NCBI GenBank assembly: GCA_964416425.1
Contig: CAYQEC010000001.1
Location: forward strand, 1 to 64,000
DNA length: 64,000 nucleotides
Reading direction: 5' to 3'
Origin: CAYQEC01 sp964416425
GTDB lineage: Bacteria; Actinomycetota; Acidimicrobiia; Spongiisociales; UBA5794
Positions 23,131-34,118 of the stretch are shown one piece after another. A program made the translations under genes and the position numbers. Positions within the stretch are counted from its first letter, which is position 1, and each line of letters opens with the position of its first letter. The notes under the pieces are model-generated. The model ran no database searches. It was not told the origin of the DNA and worked only from the letters and a program-made list of their open reading frames with translations.

Positions 23131-24321
23131 CTACAGGTAGGGAACCGGATCGACGGGCTTGCCGTCGATCCGCACCTCGAAGTGGAGATGGGGACCGGTG
23201 GACAGACCGGTCGACCCGACGAGGCCGATGGTCTGGCCGGCAGAGACGATCTCACCGTAGGTGACGGTGATGCTGGAGAGATGGGCGTAGAGGGTGGACA
23301 TGCCTCCGGAGTGGTCGATGATCACGGCGTTCCCGTAGCCGCCATAGGCGCCGGCGAAGATCACCCGGCCGGCCGCCGCGGCCCCCACCGGATCTCCCCA
23401 GGCAGCACGCAGGTCGACCCCGGTATGCATCCGCGTGGTCCCCAGGATCGGATGCAACCGCGGACCGAACGAGGACGTGACCGGCCCGGGCACGGGCCGC
23501 ACCAGGATGGACGGAGCGGCTCCGTCGTTCGACGCTTCTTGGGCGATGAGCGCCTCGAGCCGCTCCTGCTCCCGCTCCAGGCCCGCCAGTTCGCCCTCGA
23601 ACGTCGCGATGTCATCGTCGAGAGTGTCGAGCCGGCTCCCGAGGGCAGCGACCTCGCTTTCGATGGTGTCGACCCGCCGGGCGTGGTCGGCTTCCAGCTC
23701 GCTGAGCTGCGCCTCGGAGGCCGCGAGGGCGGCGACCGCGGCGGCGACCTGGCGTTCCTGCTCGCCGATGCGGTCCCGCTCCCGCTCCTCCTGGATCTGC
23801 AGCGACTCGTAGCGCAGCAGGGCCCGGTCGCCGTCGGCGGCGACGGTGTGGAGGTACTCGAGGCCGACCAGCATCTGGGTCATCTCGGCGGCGCCGAAGG
23901 CGAGACCGATCGACGCCTGCCCCGATCCCATGTAGAGCTCACGCGCCCAGGTGCCGGCCGCCTCCCGGGCGTTGCCCAGCTCGGAACGGGTGGTGGCGAG
24001 CCGGTCGTAGGCCGCCTTCAGGTCGGCCCGCACCCCGGCGAGCTCCGACCGGGCCGCGGCATGATCCGCCTGGATCTCGCCCAGTGCCTGCCGGGTGGCG
24101 TCGAGATCGACGACCTCGGCGGCGAGTCGGTCGCGGGCCGCCACCAGTTCGTTCACCAGGCCGGGGCGCGAGGCCGCGGCGGAGTCGGCTTGTGCGGCGA
24201 GCCGGTCGATTCGGGACGAGACGTCGCCGAGCTGATCCTCGAGGTTGGAGGCCCGGGCCGGGCCGGCGGCAACCAGCGCCGCCAGCACCGCCACCGCCAC
24301 GAGGGGACGGAGCCGGGTCAC
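23131..24321 (-). CDS. EnvC-like murein hydrolase activator / M23 peptidase
   Basis: Signal peptide (LVAVAVLAALVAAGPARA), then about 240 residues of coiled coil (LEDQLGDVSSRIDRLAAQ onward), then a LytM/M23 domain. The zinc ligands are present: HTGVD, and HLHFE near the C terminus. It therefore looks catalytically competent, unlike E. coli EnvC. The GTG start overlaps the ftsX stop as GTGA. By position and architecture it should be the cell-wall hydrolase gated by FtsEX during division. Confidence 0.92.
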   Translation of the reverse strand: MTRLRPLVAVAVLAALVAAGPARASNLEDQLGDVSSRIDRLAAQADSAAASRPGLVNELVAARDRLAAEVVDLDATRQALGEIQADHAAARSELAGVRADLKAAYDRLATTRSELGNAREAAGTWARELYMGSGQASIGLAFGAAEMTQMLVGLEYLHTVAADGDRALLRYESLQIQEERERDRIGEQERQVAAAVAALAASEAQLSELEADHARRVDTIESEVAALGSRLDTLDDDIATFEGELAGLEREQERLEALIAQEASNDGAAPSILVRPVPGPVTSSFGPRLHPILGTTRMHTGVDLRAAWGDPVGAAAAGRVIFAGAYGGYGNAVIIDHSGGMSTLYAHLSSITVTYGEIVSAGQTIGLVGSTGLSTGPHLHFEVRIDGKPVDPVPYL

Positions 24322-25193
24322 GACCGCACGTAGCGATGCACGGCGAGGCTCAGACTGCTCCCAAGGAAGCCGACGACCGCACCGAACAACAGCATGAGGA
24401 CCCCCCAGCGCACCAAGAAGGCAGAGTCGATCGTGAGATTGATGAACTCCGGGAGCGCCTGGAGGCGATCCTGGGCGAGGTTGTAGAGGCCGGTCACCGC
24501 CGCCACGGAGAGTCCGGCGCCCACGACGCCCTCGAGCACCCCTTCGATGAGGAAGGGGGTGCGGACGAACCAGTTCGACGCCCCCACCAGCCGCATGATC
24601 TCCAGCTCCTCCCGCCGGGCGTAGATGGCCATGTGGATGGTGTTGGCGATGAGGGCAATGGCGGCCGCCCCGAGGGCGAGCGCCAGCACCCAGAAGAACA
24701 CGTTCAGGCCGTCACGCACGGCGGCGATCTGTTGTACCGCGTCGGCGGCCGAGGCGACCTTGAAGACCCCGGGTGAGCTCTGGAGCTGCTTCTCGATGGC
24801 CTGGTAGTCGTTGAGGTCGACGGGCCGCACCCGGATCGAGGCCGGGGCGAGGGCCGGGTTCTCCTCGTATTGGCGCCGTGCCGGACCGGTGAGCAGCGTC
24901 TTCGCCTCCTCGGCGGCCTCCGCTTTGGACATGTAGAAGACCTCGTCGACCCCGGGCCATTGCTGGACCGTGGCGAGGAGCTCGTCGGCGCCGCGGAAGT
25001 CGTCGCTGAGGAAGGCGATGACCCGGACGTCCTCGGACCACTGCAGCGTGTTGACGCGGGCGATCTCGCCGAACACGAGCGTCCCGAAGGTGAGGAACAG
25101 GGAGATGAAGACCGCCACCACCGCCCCCAACACCACCAGGCCGTTGCGGCGGATGTTGTTGAGGGCCTCGGCGAGGACGTACTGGATCCGCAT
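24318..25193 (-). CDS. ftsX: cell division protein FtsX
   Basis: The 291-residue protein has N-terminal membrane helix GLVVLGAVVAVFISLFLTFG and an extracytoplasmic domain with the actinobacterial FtsX blocks VRVIAFLSDDFRGADELLAT and GVDEVFYMSKAEAAEEAKTL. Three more helices form the MacB/FtsX permease region (ALALGAAAIALIANTIHMAI, YARREELEIMRLVGASNWFV). It transmits FtsE ATP cycles to the outside hydrolase. It overlaps ftsE by 1 nt (TGATG) and the M23 gene by 4 nt. Confidence 0.95.
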   Translation of the reverse strand: MRIQYVLAEALNNIRRNGLVVLGAVVAVFISLFLTFGTLVFGEIARVNTLQWSEDVRVIAFLSDDFRGADELLATVQQWPGVDEVFYMSKAEAAEEAKTLLTGPARRQYEENPALAPASIRVRPVDLNDYQAIEKQLQSSPGVFKVASAADAVQQIAAVRDGLNVFFWVLALALGAAAIALIANTIHMAIYARREELEIMRLVGASNWFVRTPFLIEGVLEGVVGAGLSVAAVTGLYNLAQDRLQALPEFINLTIDSAFLVRWGVLMLLFGAVVGFLGSSLSLAVHRYVRS

Positions 25194-26182
25194 CAGGAAC
25201 GGTCCTCCTCGTCAGCCGCGCTCTCAACGACCGCCGCTGCATCGACCACGGTCTCCCCGACCACGGTCTCCCCGGTCGTACCCTCCTCGGGCACAGCCTC
25301 CTCAGGCGCAGCCTCCTCAGGCGCAGCCTCCTCGGGCGCAGCCTCCTCGGGCACAGCCTCCTCAGGCACAGCCTCCTCAGGCACAGCCTCCTCAGGCACA
25401 GCCTCGGCGGCGGGGCCCGGGACATCGGGCAGTGGCACCTCGTCGGGAAGCGGGACGACCTCGATCTCCTCCGTGGGCTGGTCCGGCGCCGCCCGTTCCA
25501 AGCGCCGCTCATACACCCCGCGGCTCTGGTCGCGGACCACCCGGCCCCGGTCGAGTTGCACCACCCGGCGCCGCATGGCGTCCACGATCGCGTGGTCGTG
25601 GGTCGCCATCACCACGGTGGTCCCGGTGCGGTTGATCCGATCGAGGATGCGCATGATGCCGACCGATGTCGCCGGGTCGAGGTTCCCGGTCGGCTCGTCG
25701 GCGAACACGATGAGGGGGCGGTTCACGAATGCCCGCGCGACCGAGACCCGTTGCTGCTCGCCCCCCGAGAGCTGGCGCGGATAGCGATCGGCTTTCGCCG
25801 AGAGGCCGACCAGCTTGAGGACCTGCGGTACCTGGGTACGGACGATGGTGCGGGGACGCCCGGTGACCTCGAGGGCGAATGCCACGTTCTCGTACACGGT
25901 CTTGTGTGGGAGCAGCTTGAAGTCCTGGAACACGGTGCCGATGGAGCGGCGCAGATGGGGCACCTTCCACGACGCGAGGTCGGAGGCGTGCTTGCCGGCG
26001 ACCCAGATGTCGCCGTTGGTGGGCCGTTCCTCGCGCATCATGAGCCGGATGAGAGTGGATTTGCCCGACCCGGACGGACCCACCAGGAAGACGAATTCGC
26101 CCTTGGCGATGTCGAGGCTGACGTCCTTGGCAGCAACGACGTTGCCGTCGTAGACCTTCGTGACGTTCTGGAGACGGATCAT
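25193..26182 (-). CDS. ftsE: cell division ATPase FtsE with a repetitive acidic tail
   Basis: Residues 1-225 are a normal FtsE: MIRLQNVTKVYDGNVVAAKD, Walker A GPSGSGKST, signature LSGGEQQRVSVARA, Walker B IVFADEPTGNLDP, and switch His in VVMATHDHAIVD. Typical FtsE stops near there. This one continues for about 100 residues, with eight pentapeptide units (EEAVP or EEAAP) and an acidic end. The tail is disordered and cytoplasmic and could bind partners. GAGGG lies 6 nt before the ATG. It is the first gene of ftsE-ftsX-M23-smpB. Confidence 0.93.
   Translation of the reverse strand: MIRLQNVTKVYDGNVVAAKDVSLDIAKGEFVFLVGPSGSGKSTLIRLMMREERPTNGDIWVAGKHASDLASWKVPHLRRSIGTVFQDFKLLPHKTVYENVAFALEVTGRPRTIVRTQVPQVLKLVGLSAKADRYPRQLSGGEQQRVSVARAFVNRPLIVFADEPTGNLDPATSVGIMRILDRINRTGTTVVMATHDHAIVDAMRRRVVQLDRGRVVRDQSRGVYERRLERAAPDQPTEEIEVVPLPDEVPLPDVPGPAAEAVPEEAVPEEAVPEEAVPEEAAPEEAAPEEAAPEEAVPEEGTTGETVVGETVVDAAAVVESAADEEDRS
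25282..25401 (-). repeat. eight 15-nt tandem repeats in ftsE
   Basis: Eight exact-length units of CCTCCTC(G/A)GGC(A/G)CAG (plus-strand reading) encode the EEAVP/EEAAP pentapeptides of the FtsE tail. The only variation is at two positions, so the array is young or homogenised. Confidence 0.92.
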
Positions 26183-26299
26183 GGAATACCCTCAGATCAC
26201 GAAACGCCGGGGGCGACGCTCGCGATTCGCTTGTCGGGGCCCCTCCGCCGCCGGAGGGCATGCTACCCCGGGAGCGCAGGTAGACAAAGCTTCGCAGCG

Positions 26300-27410
26300 C
26301 TACTCGGATCGCCGCGATCGCCGCCAGTGCAGGTACGCATCGATGAACGGCTCGACGTCCCCATCGAGCACGCCCTGGACGTTCCCCACCTCCAGGTCGG
26401 TACGGAGATCCTTGACCAGCTGGTAGGGCTGCAGCACGTAGGAGCGGATCTGGCGCCCCCAACCCGCCTCGGTCTGCTCGCCCCGGATGGCGTCCACCTT
26501 CTCGAGTCGCTCGATCCGGGCCCGTTCCGCCAGCCGGGCGCCGAGCAGCTGCATGGCGCGGGCCCGGTTCTGCATCTGCGACCGCTCCGCCTGGCAGCTC
26601 ACCACCACCCCGGTCGGCACGTGGGTGATGCGCACCGCCGAGTCGGTGACGTTGACGTGCTGACCCCCGGCACCCTGGGAACGGAAGGTCTCGATCCTGA
26701 GATCGTCGGGGTCGATCTCGACGTCCTCGATCTCGACCTCCGGGATCACGTCCACCCCGGCGAACGAGGTGTGGCGACGAGAGGCGGCGTCGAAGGGACT
26801 GATGCGCACCAGCCGGTGCACTCCCCGCTCCCCCTCGAAGGTGCCGTAGGCGAAGTCGCCCCGAACGGTGAGGGTGGCCGACTTGATACCCGCCTCGTCG
26901 CCGGGCTGGATCTCGTCGATCTCGACGTCGAAGGGAGTGCGCTCCAGGAACCGGACGTACATCCGGAACAGCATCTCGGCCCAGTCCTGGGCGTCGACCC
27001 CGCCGGCTCCGGCGTGCACGCTGACGATAGCGGTGTGGTCGTCGTACGCCCCGAAGAACAGGGTCTCCCGCTCCAGGTCCCCGAGGCTCGCCTCGGTCGC
27101 CGCCAGCTCGGCGGCGACATCCCGCTCCGCCGCCGCGTCGCTCTCCTCCTGCGCCATCCCGAGCAGGAGCTCGGAGTCGTCCAGCGAGGAAGCGAGTTGG
27201 TCCACCCGGGAGATCGTCGTCTCGTACCGGGCCAGCTTGCGGGTCACGGCCCGCGCCCGGTTCTGATCGTCCCACAGGTCGGGCGCGGAGACGGCTGCTC
27301 TCAGCTTGGCGAGCTCGGCGGCCTTGCCGTCGACGTCAAAGGAACCTCCGGGCGTCGTCGAGCCGGGAGCGGAGCTCTTTGAGCAGGGCGCGAGGATCGG
27401 TCTCGTTCAT
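26300..27410 (-). CDS. prfB: peptide chain release factor 2 with programmed +1 frameshift
   Basis: RF2 releases peptides at UGA and UAA. The first frame runs from ATG 27410 for 24 codons to TGA at 27338-27336. The classic shift site is present: CGGAGG, 3-nt spacer, CTT TGA C. Skipping one T after CTT continues as DVDGKAAELAKLRAAV in a frame that is open to 26300, for a product of about 369 aa. The codon-reading motif SPF (ISPFDAASRRHTSFAG) and the catalytic GGQ (GAGGQHVN) are intact. In-frame UGA and competing RF2 give autoregulation. The TAGCCT box 7 nt before the ATG suggests a leaderless start. Confidence 0.96.
27336..27350 (-). promoter_or_regulatory. prfB recoding signal
   Basis: Minus strand reads CGG AGG TTC CTT TGA, followed by C. 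The internal Shine-Dalgarno (CGGAGG, 27350-27345) is 3 nt from the slippery CTT (27341-27339), and the stop is TGA (27338-27336): the same spacing as the E. coli prfB site. Confidence 0.95.
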
Positions 27411-27417
27411 CGGCGGC

Positions 27418-27423
27418 AGGCTA
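27418..27423 (-). promoter_or_regulatory. -10 box of prfB
   Basis: TAGCCT, 7 nt before ATG 27410, in the 51-nt gap after secA. The gap has no Shine-Dalgarno sequence. Confidence 0.5.
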
Positions 27424-27461
27424 CCCCGGCCCCGGGCCGGCGGCACCTCGGACGCGGCGGC

Positions 27462-30104
<2,643 letters not shown>

Positions 30105-30113
30105 GGGAAACCC

Positions 30114-30119
30114 ATACTA
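30114..30119 (-). promoter_or_regulatory. -10 box of secA
   Basis: TAGTAT, 9 nt before ATG 30104, spacer GGGTTTCCC. No binding site. Confidence 0.5.
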
Positions 30120-30155
30120 GGGGCGTGGCCGGGTTGAGACGGGCGCGGGACCCGA

Positions 30156-31496
30156 TCAGGTGATGGGGGCGTTCATCTCCCCGTAGGTCTCCACCAGGGA
30201 GGCCGGATCGACCCCGGCCTGCTGGGGGAGCACCTGGCGAACGACACGGTCGACGATGATCTCGTACGGCTCGGGCTCGATCATCTCCCCGCCGGGCGCC
30301 TTCACGAGCAGTCCCGGCAGCGGCGCCCCCTCCGTCTCGACCCGATCGACCACGACCACGAGCTCGCCCCCCTCCATCTCGAGCACCGACCCGGGGGGGA
30401 AGATGCCCATCATGCGGATGAAGGCCTGCACGAGGTCGGGATCGTAGGCTCCGCCCATGCCCCCGAGCAGGACCTTGAGCGCCCGGTGGGGAGTCTCGGC
30501 CCGGCGGTAGGAGCGGCGGGTGGTGATGGCGTCGTAGGTGTCGACCACGGTCACCAGGCGGCTGAAGATCCGCGGCGGCCGGCGGCGGTCGATCTCCGGG
30601 TAGCCGGTCCCGTCGAAGCGGGCGTGGTGCTCGAAGGCGACCGTTGCCGCGATCTCGTGGCCGGGCCCACCGGCGGCCATGATGGCGAGCCCGCCCTCCT
30701 GGGGATGGATCCTGATCTCACGCCACTTCTCGTCGTCGAGGGTGCCCGGCCAGTTGAGAGTGGCGGTCGACACCGCCACCTTGCCGATGTCGTGCAGGAC
30801 CGCACCCACCCCGATGGGGACGAGCTCGGCCCGCTCGATCCCCAGCGATCGCCCGAAGGCGAGCGCCAGGATCCCGGTGTTCACCGAGTGGAAGAAGGTG
30901 TACTCGTCGTGGCTCTTCACCGTCGATAGCAGCAGGCTGGCGCCCGGCTGCGAGACGGCGTACTCGAAGAGGCTCTCCACCGCCGTCACGACGGGTGTCA
31001 GCTCGATCTCACGGTCGGAGGACATGGTCGAGATCGAGAGACGGAGGGCGTCCATCGACTCGGTGTACGCCCCCCGCAGGCCCGACATCGGGTTGGTGGT
31101 GACGTCGGCGTGGCTGAGGTGGTGGTCGTTGAGGCGGATCGTCCCGTCGGCGGGGAGATCGTCCGACGTCCCGGCGATGAACTTGGCGAGGTCGGTGAGG
31201 TCCGGCCCGGAGACGGGATGGAGCAGGGTGATCGACTCGATCTCCCGCTGCTGCATCTCCCCCAGCAGCACGTGGAACTCGAGCGAGGTGTGGGCCAGCA
31301 GGCTGCGGTCGTAGTAGAAGGCGTTCTCGAGGATCGAGATGATGGTCTCGGGGGCGACGCTCCCCAGGTCCTGCACCGCATCCTGGCACCCGATCAGCGC
31401 CTCGGTGGTCAGCGGATGTCGCTCGGGGTACAGCGACACCTGGCGAACCAGCCGCCGCAGGGCACGGAGGAAGGCCGAGCTGAGCCGCTCGCTCAT
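30156..31496 (-). CDS. HD-GYP domain protein, probable cyclic-di-GMP phosphodiesterase
   Basis: The C-terminal half is a complete HD-GYP: LHDIGKVAVSTATLNW, HPQEGG, then AFEHHARFDGTGYPE with the GYP motif, and VVDTYDAITTRRSYRRAETP. The metal ligands are intact, so c-di-GMP hydrolysis is likely. The first 120 residues (VSLYPERHPLTTEALIG ... DLTDLAKFIAG) resemble the N terminus of the neighbouring HEAT protein (31493) in layout. A C-terminal extension of about 110 residues is unrecognised. ATG 31496 overlaps the HEAT-protein stop (ATGA), so the two products are translationally coupled and probably stoichiometric. Confidence 0.9.
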   Translation of the reverse strand: MSERLSSAFLRALRRLVRQVSLYPERHPLTTEALIGCQDAVQDLGSVAPETIISILENAFYYDRSLLAHTSLEFHVLLGEMQQREIESITLLHPVSGPDLTDLAKFIAGTSDDLPADGTIRLNDHHLSHADVTTNPMSGLRGAYTESMDALRLSISTMSSDREIELTPVVTAVESLFEYAVSQPGASLLLSTVKSHDEYTFFHSVNTGILALAFGRSLGIERAELVPIGVGAVLHDIGKVAVSTATLNWPGTLDDEKWREIRIHPQEGGLAIMAAGGPGHEIAATVAFEHHARFDGTGYPEIDRRRPPRIFSRLVTVVDTYDAITTRRSYRRAETPHRALKVLLGGMGGAYDPDLVQAFIRMMGIFPPGSVLEMEGGELVVVVDRVETEGAPLPGLLVKAPGGEMIEPEPYEIIVDRVVRQVLPQQAGVDPASLVETYGEMNAPIT

Positions 31497-33463
31497 CGCG
31501 CCCCCCCCGCCAGGGCCACCCGGGCCGCGTCCCGGACGGCGCGCCCCCGCTTGCGGAACACAAAACGGCGTCCGGCGAGCCTGGTCAGCGCCTCGGCTCC
31601 GCGGGGCGTGGCCAGCGAACCGAGCAATTCGACGATGCCACAGGCCGCCTCGGCCGAGAGCCGGTCCGATTCGAGTTCGGCGACCAGCAGGGCGTCGAGG
31701 CCGTCGCTGTCGACGGCCCGGGCCAGGCCGGCGGCGGCGTGCCGAACCCGCTCGTGGGGGTCCCCCAGCATGCGGATCAACGTGGGCACGGCCTCCCGTC
31801 CCTGGATCCGCAGGATCGATCGCAGCGCCTCGGTCCGGACCCGGTGGTCCTCGTGGTTGAGTATGCGCAGCAGGCCGGGCACGGCATTGGCCTGCCCGGT
31901 CTTGCCGAGGGCGATGGCGAGGTTGCGCAGCAGGTACCAGGGACGGTCGGTGAGGTAGGGAGCCACCACGGCCGGGTCTTCCCGGATGGCCCGGGTGACG
32001 AGCTCGGTGAGCACCCGGCGGTTGCGGCGATCCGACGCCTCGGCGAGCTGGGCGACGAGGGCGTCGGCAACCACCAGGCCCATTGTCTCGAAGATTTCGA
32101 GGATCTCGGGGGGCACTTCGGCTCCCTGCTGCTGGTCCACCACGATCTGCAGGGTGTCGCGACCGGCCACGTGGCGCATGGCGTCCCGCACCATCGCCGA
32201 ACGCGACTCGGGATAGGGGGGATCGTCGAGCACGGAGGCCAGCAGCGCCCGGGCCTTCTCGAAGTTGCCGTCCCGCAGTGCCCGGGACACCCGGCCGGTC
32301 CAGACCCGGAGCACCCGGTGAAAACGATCCTCCCGCTTCTCGCACTGCAGCAAGCCCCGCAGGATGTCGGTGCCGAGCTCGTCGGGGTCCTCCTTGCGGC
32401 TGAGCCGGGCGCGCAGGTCGCGCGCCAGGTCCTCGGACGCCACCGGGTCGCGATCGATCGCTGCCAGCACCTCCCGTACCCGCTCGGTGACCCCACTCCG
32501 GCCCGCCCCGCCGGGGGCGGCCGCCTGGATACCCTCCATGAGCTCGCCCGGCGACCGGCCGGTCTCGCCGGCGACCACCGCCGCGAACGCCATGAGGCGC
32601 TCGGTGGTCGAGTCGGACAGGTCGGACATGAAGTCGGCGAAGTCGGCGGAGGAGAGCTGGCCGAGGAACACCCGGTTGGCAGCGGTGGTGGTGTCGTCGA
32701 GGGCCAACTCGAGTACCTGGACCTGATCGACCCGCGGCAGGTAGAAGAAGGCTTCGACGAAGGCCCGGAACCCCCGCCACGGGTCGTGGGCTCCCTGATG
32801 GAGCGGTGCGGGGGCGCCGTCGTCGTTGGCGGCGACTTCGAGGGCGTGGTCGTAGAGGTCGCGGTACGTCTCCAGGAACTCCTTGGCCACCGCCCCCATC
32901 GGGCTCTCGTCCTGTACCAACAGCCGGGCGATCTCGTCGGGCGCCACGCCCCGGGCGGCGGCGGCCGCCGCGGTCGAGAGGCGCAGCGTGGTGGCGTCGG
33001 CTTCGGCCTCCTCGCCGCTGTCGTACCCCGTCCCCATCACCAGCAGTCCCCGCTCGTACACCTCGATCCCGGTCCCCGGGACCTGCTCCAGCACCGAGAC
33101 GATCCCGCCCCGGGCCCGCACCTCCTCGTCATCGAGCTCGACGATACGGAAGAAGGCGACGAGGCCGTCTGCCGTGGTGCTTCCTCTGAAGCGGAGGTAC
33201 TCGATGTCGTGGAGGAAGAGCTCCCGAGCGAGCCGCACCGCACCTTCGGAGGCGCGAATCTCGTCGGTCTCGTGGAAGAAGGCGCCTGGGCCGACGACGA
33301 CGGTGAGCGGCTGTTTCAGGTCGACCGAGAGGGCGTCGACGGCCCATGAGAACGGAGCCTGGGCGGCCGGATCCGGATAGAGGGTGAACGTCGTCCACGC
33401 CACCCCGAGGGCATCGACGACCCGGCCTACAAAATCGTGCGCGCGACCGGATGTAATAGCCAT
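31493..33463 (-). CDS. HEAT-repeat protein coupled to the HD-GYP gene
   Basis: The 656-residue cytoplasmic protein has no catalytic motif. The N-terminal 110 residues (FTLYPDPAAQAPFSWAVDAL ... FLHDIEYLRFRGSTTADGLV) match the layout of the HD-GYP partner's N terminus. The middle is helical, with acidic and Ala-rich linkers. The C-terminal 200 residues are HEAT repeats (VAPYLTDRPWYLLRNLAIAL, PGLLRILNHEDHRVRTEALR, TLIRMLGDPHERVRHAAAGL). It is likely a protein-protein scaffold for the HD-GYP enzyme and response regulator. It lies 4 nt after the response-regulator stop. Confidence 0.85.
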   Translation of the reverse strand: MAITSGRAHDFVGRVVDALGVAWTTFTLYPDPAAQAPFSWAVDALSVDLKQPLTVVVGPGAFFHETDEIRASEGAVRLARELFLHDIEYLRFRGSTTADGLVAFFRIVELDDEEVRARGGIVSVLEQVPGTGIEVYERGLLVMGTGYDSGEEAEADATTLRLSTAAAAAARGVAPDEIARLLVQDESPMGAVAKEFLETYRDLYDHALEVAANDDGAPAPLHQGAHDPWRGFRAFVEAFFYLPRVDQVQVLELALDDTTTAANRVFLGQLSSADFADFMSDLSDSTTERLMAFAAVVAGETGRSPGELMEGIQAAAPGGAGRSGVTERVREVLAAIDRDPVASEDLARDLRARLSRKEDPDELGTDILRGLLQCEKREDRFHRVLRVWTGRVSRALRDGNFEKARALLASVLDDPPYPESRSAMVRDAMRHVAGRDTLQIVVDQQQGAEVPPEILEIFETMGLVVADALVAQLAEASDRRNRRVLTELVTRAIREDPAVVAPYLTDRPWYLLRNLAIALGKTGQANAVPGLLRILNHEDHRVRTEALRSILRIQGREAVPTLIRMLGDPHERVRHAAAGLARAVDSDGLDALLVAELESDRLSAEAACGIVELLGSLATPRGAEALTRLAGRRFVFRKRGRAVRDAARVALAGGAR

Positions 33464-33467
33464 TCAC

Positions 33468-34118
33468 TCATCCGATCGAGATCAGCTTCTCCCGCACCGC
33501 GTACAGCACGGCCTCGTTGCGGGAGTGCAGCCCGAGTTTGTCGAGGATGTTGCGGATGTGGTTCTTGACCGTGTTCTCCGAGATGTACAGGTCCCGACCG
33601 ATCTCGCGGCTCGTCATGCCCCGGGCCACGAGCTGCAAGACCTCGATCTCGCGCCCGGTGAGGGTCGGCTTGCGGGCCTGGAGCAGTTCCTGGTGGCGGA
33701 GCAGCTGGCGGCACACGTCAAACAACTTCCCCGCCATCTTGGGCGAGAGGGCGGCGCCGCCATGGGCGACGGCCTCGATGGCGTCGACCAAGGTATCGAA
33801 TGGCGTGTCCTTGACGATGTAGCCGCGGGCGCCGGTGCGCAGAGCGGTGAGCAGATCCTCCTCGGATTCGCTCCCGGTGAGCAGGATGACCTTGGACCCG
33901 GGAGACACCGCCACGATCTTCTCGACGACATCGAGCCCGGAGAGTCCCGGCATGAGGACGTCGAGCAGCACCAGGTCGGGCTGCAGGTGCTCGGCCTGGC
34001 CGACCGCTCCCTCGGCGTGGCCAGCTTCACCGACCACGTCGAAGCCGGCGTCGGTCAAGGCCGAGGTCAGCCCGGCTCGGAAGAGCGGAATGTCGTCAAC
34101 GACGAGTAGGCGGGTCAT
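33468..34118 (-). CDS. NarL/LuxR-type response regulator
   Basis: Receiver domain (1-120) with acidic pocket LLVVDDIPLFRAGL, phospho-acceptor Asp in LVLLDVLMPGLSGLD, Thr/Ser in VILLTGSES and Lys in ARGYIVKDTP. The C terminus is a LuxR helix-turn-helix (LTGREIEVLQLVARGMTSRE, ISENTVKNHIRNILDKLGLH). It should bind DNA when phosphorylated. No histidine kinase is in the window. It overlaps hpf by 4 nt (ATGA) upstream and is followed 4 nt later by the HEAT gene. Confidence 0.92.
   Translation of the reverse strand: MTRLLVVDDIPLFRAGLTSALTDAGFDVVGEAGHAEGAVGQAEHLQPDLVLLDVLMPGLSGLDVVEKIVAVSPGSKVILLTGSESEEDLLTALRTGARGYIVKDTPFDTLVDAIEAVAHGGAALSPKMAGKLFDVCRQLLRHQELLQARKPTLTGREIEVLQLVARGMTSREIGRDLYISENTVKNHIRNILDKLGLHSRNEAVLYAVREKLISIG

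Noticed and set aside
25282..25401. CRISPR-like array
   Set aside because: The 15-nt units abut with no spacers and encode a pentapeptide repeat in ftsE.
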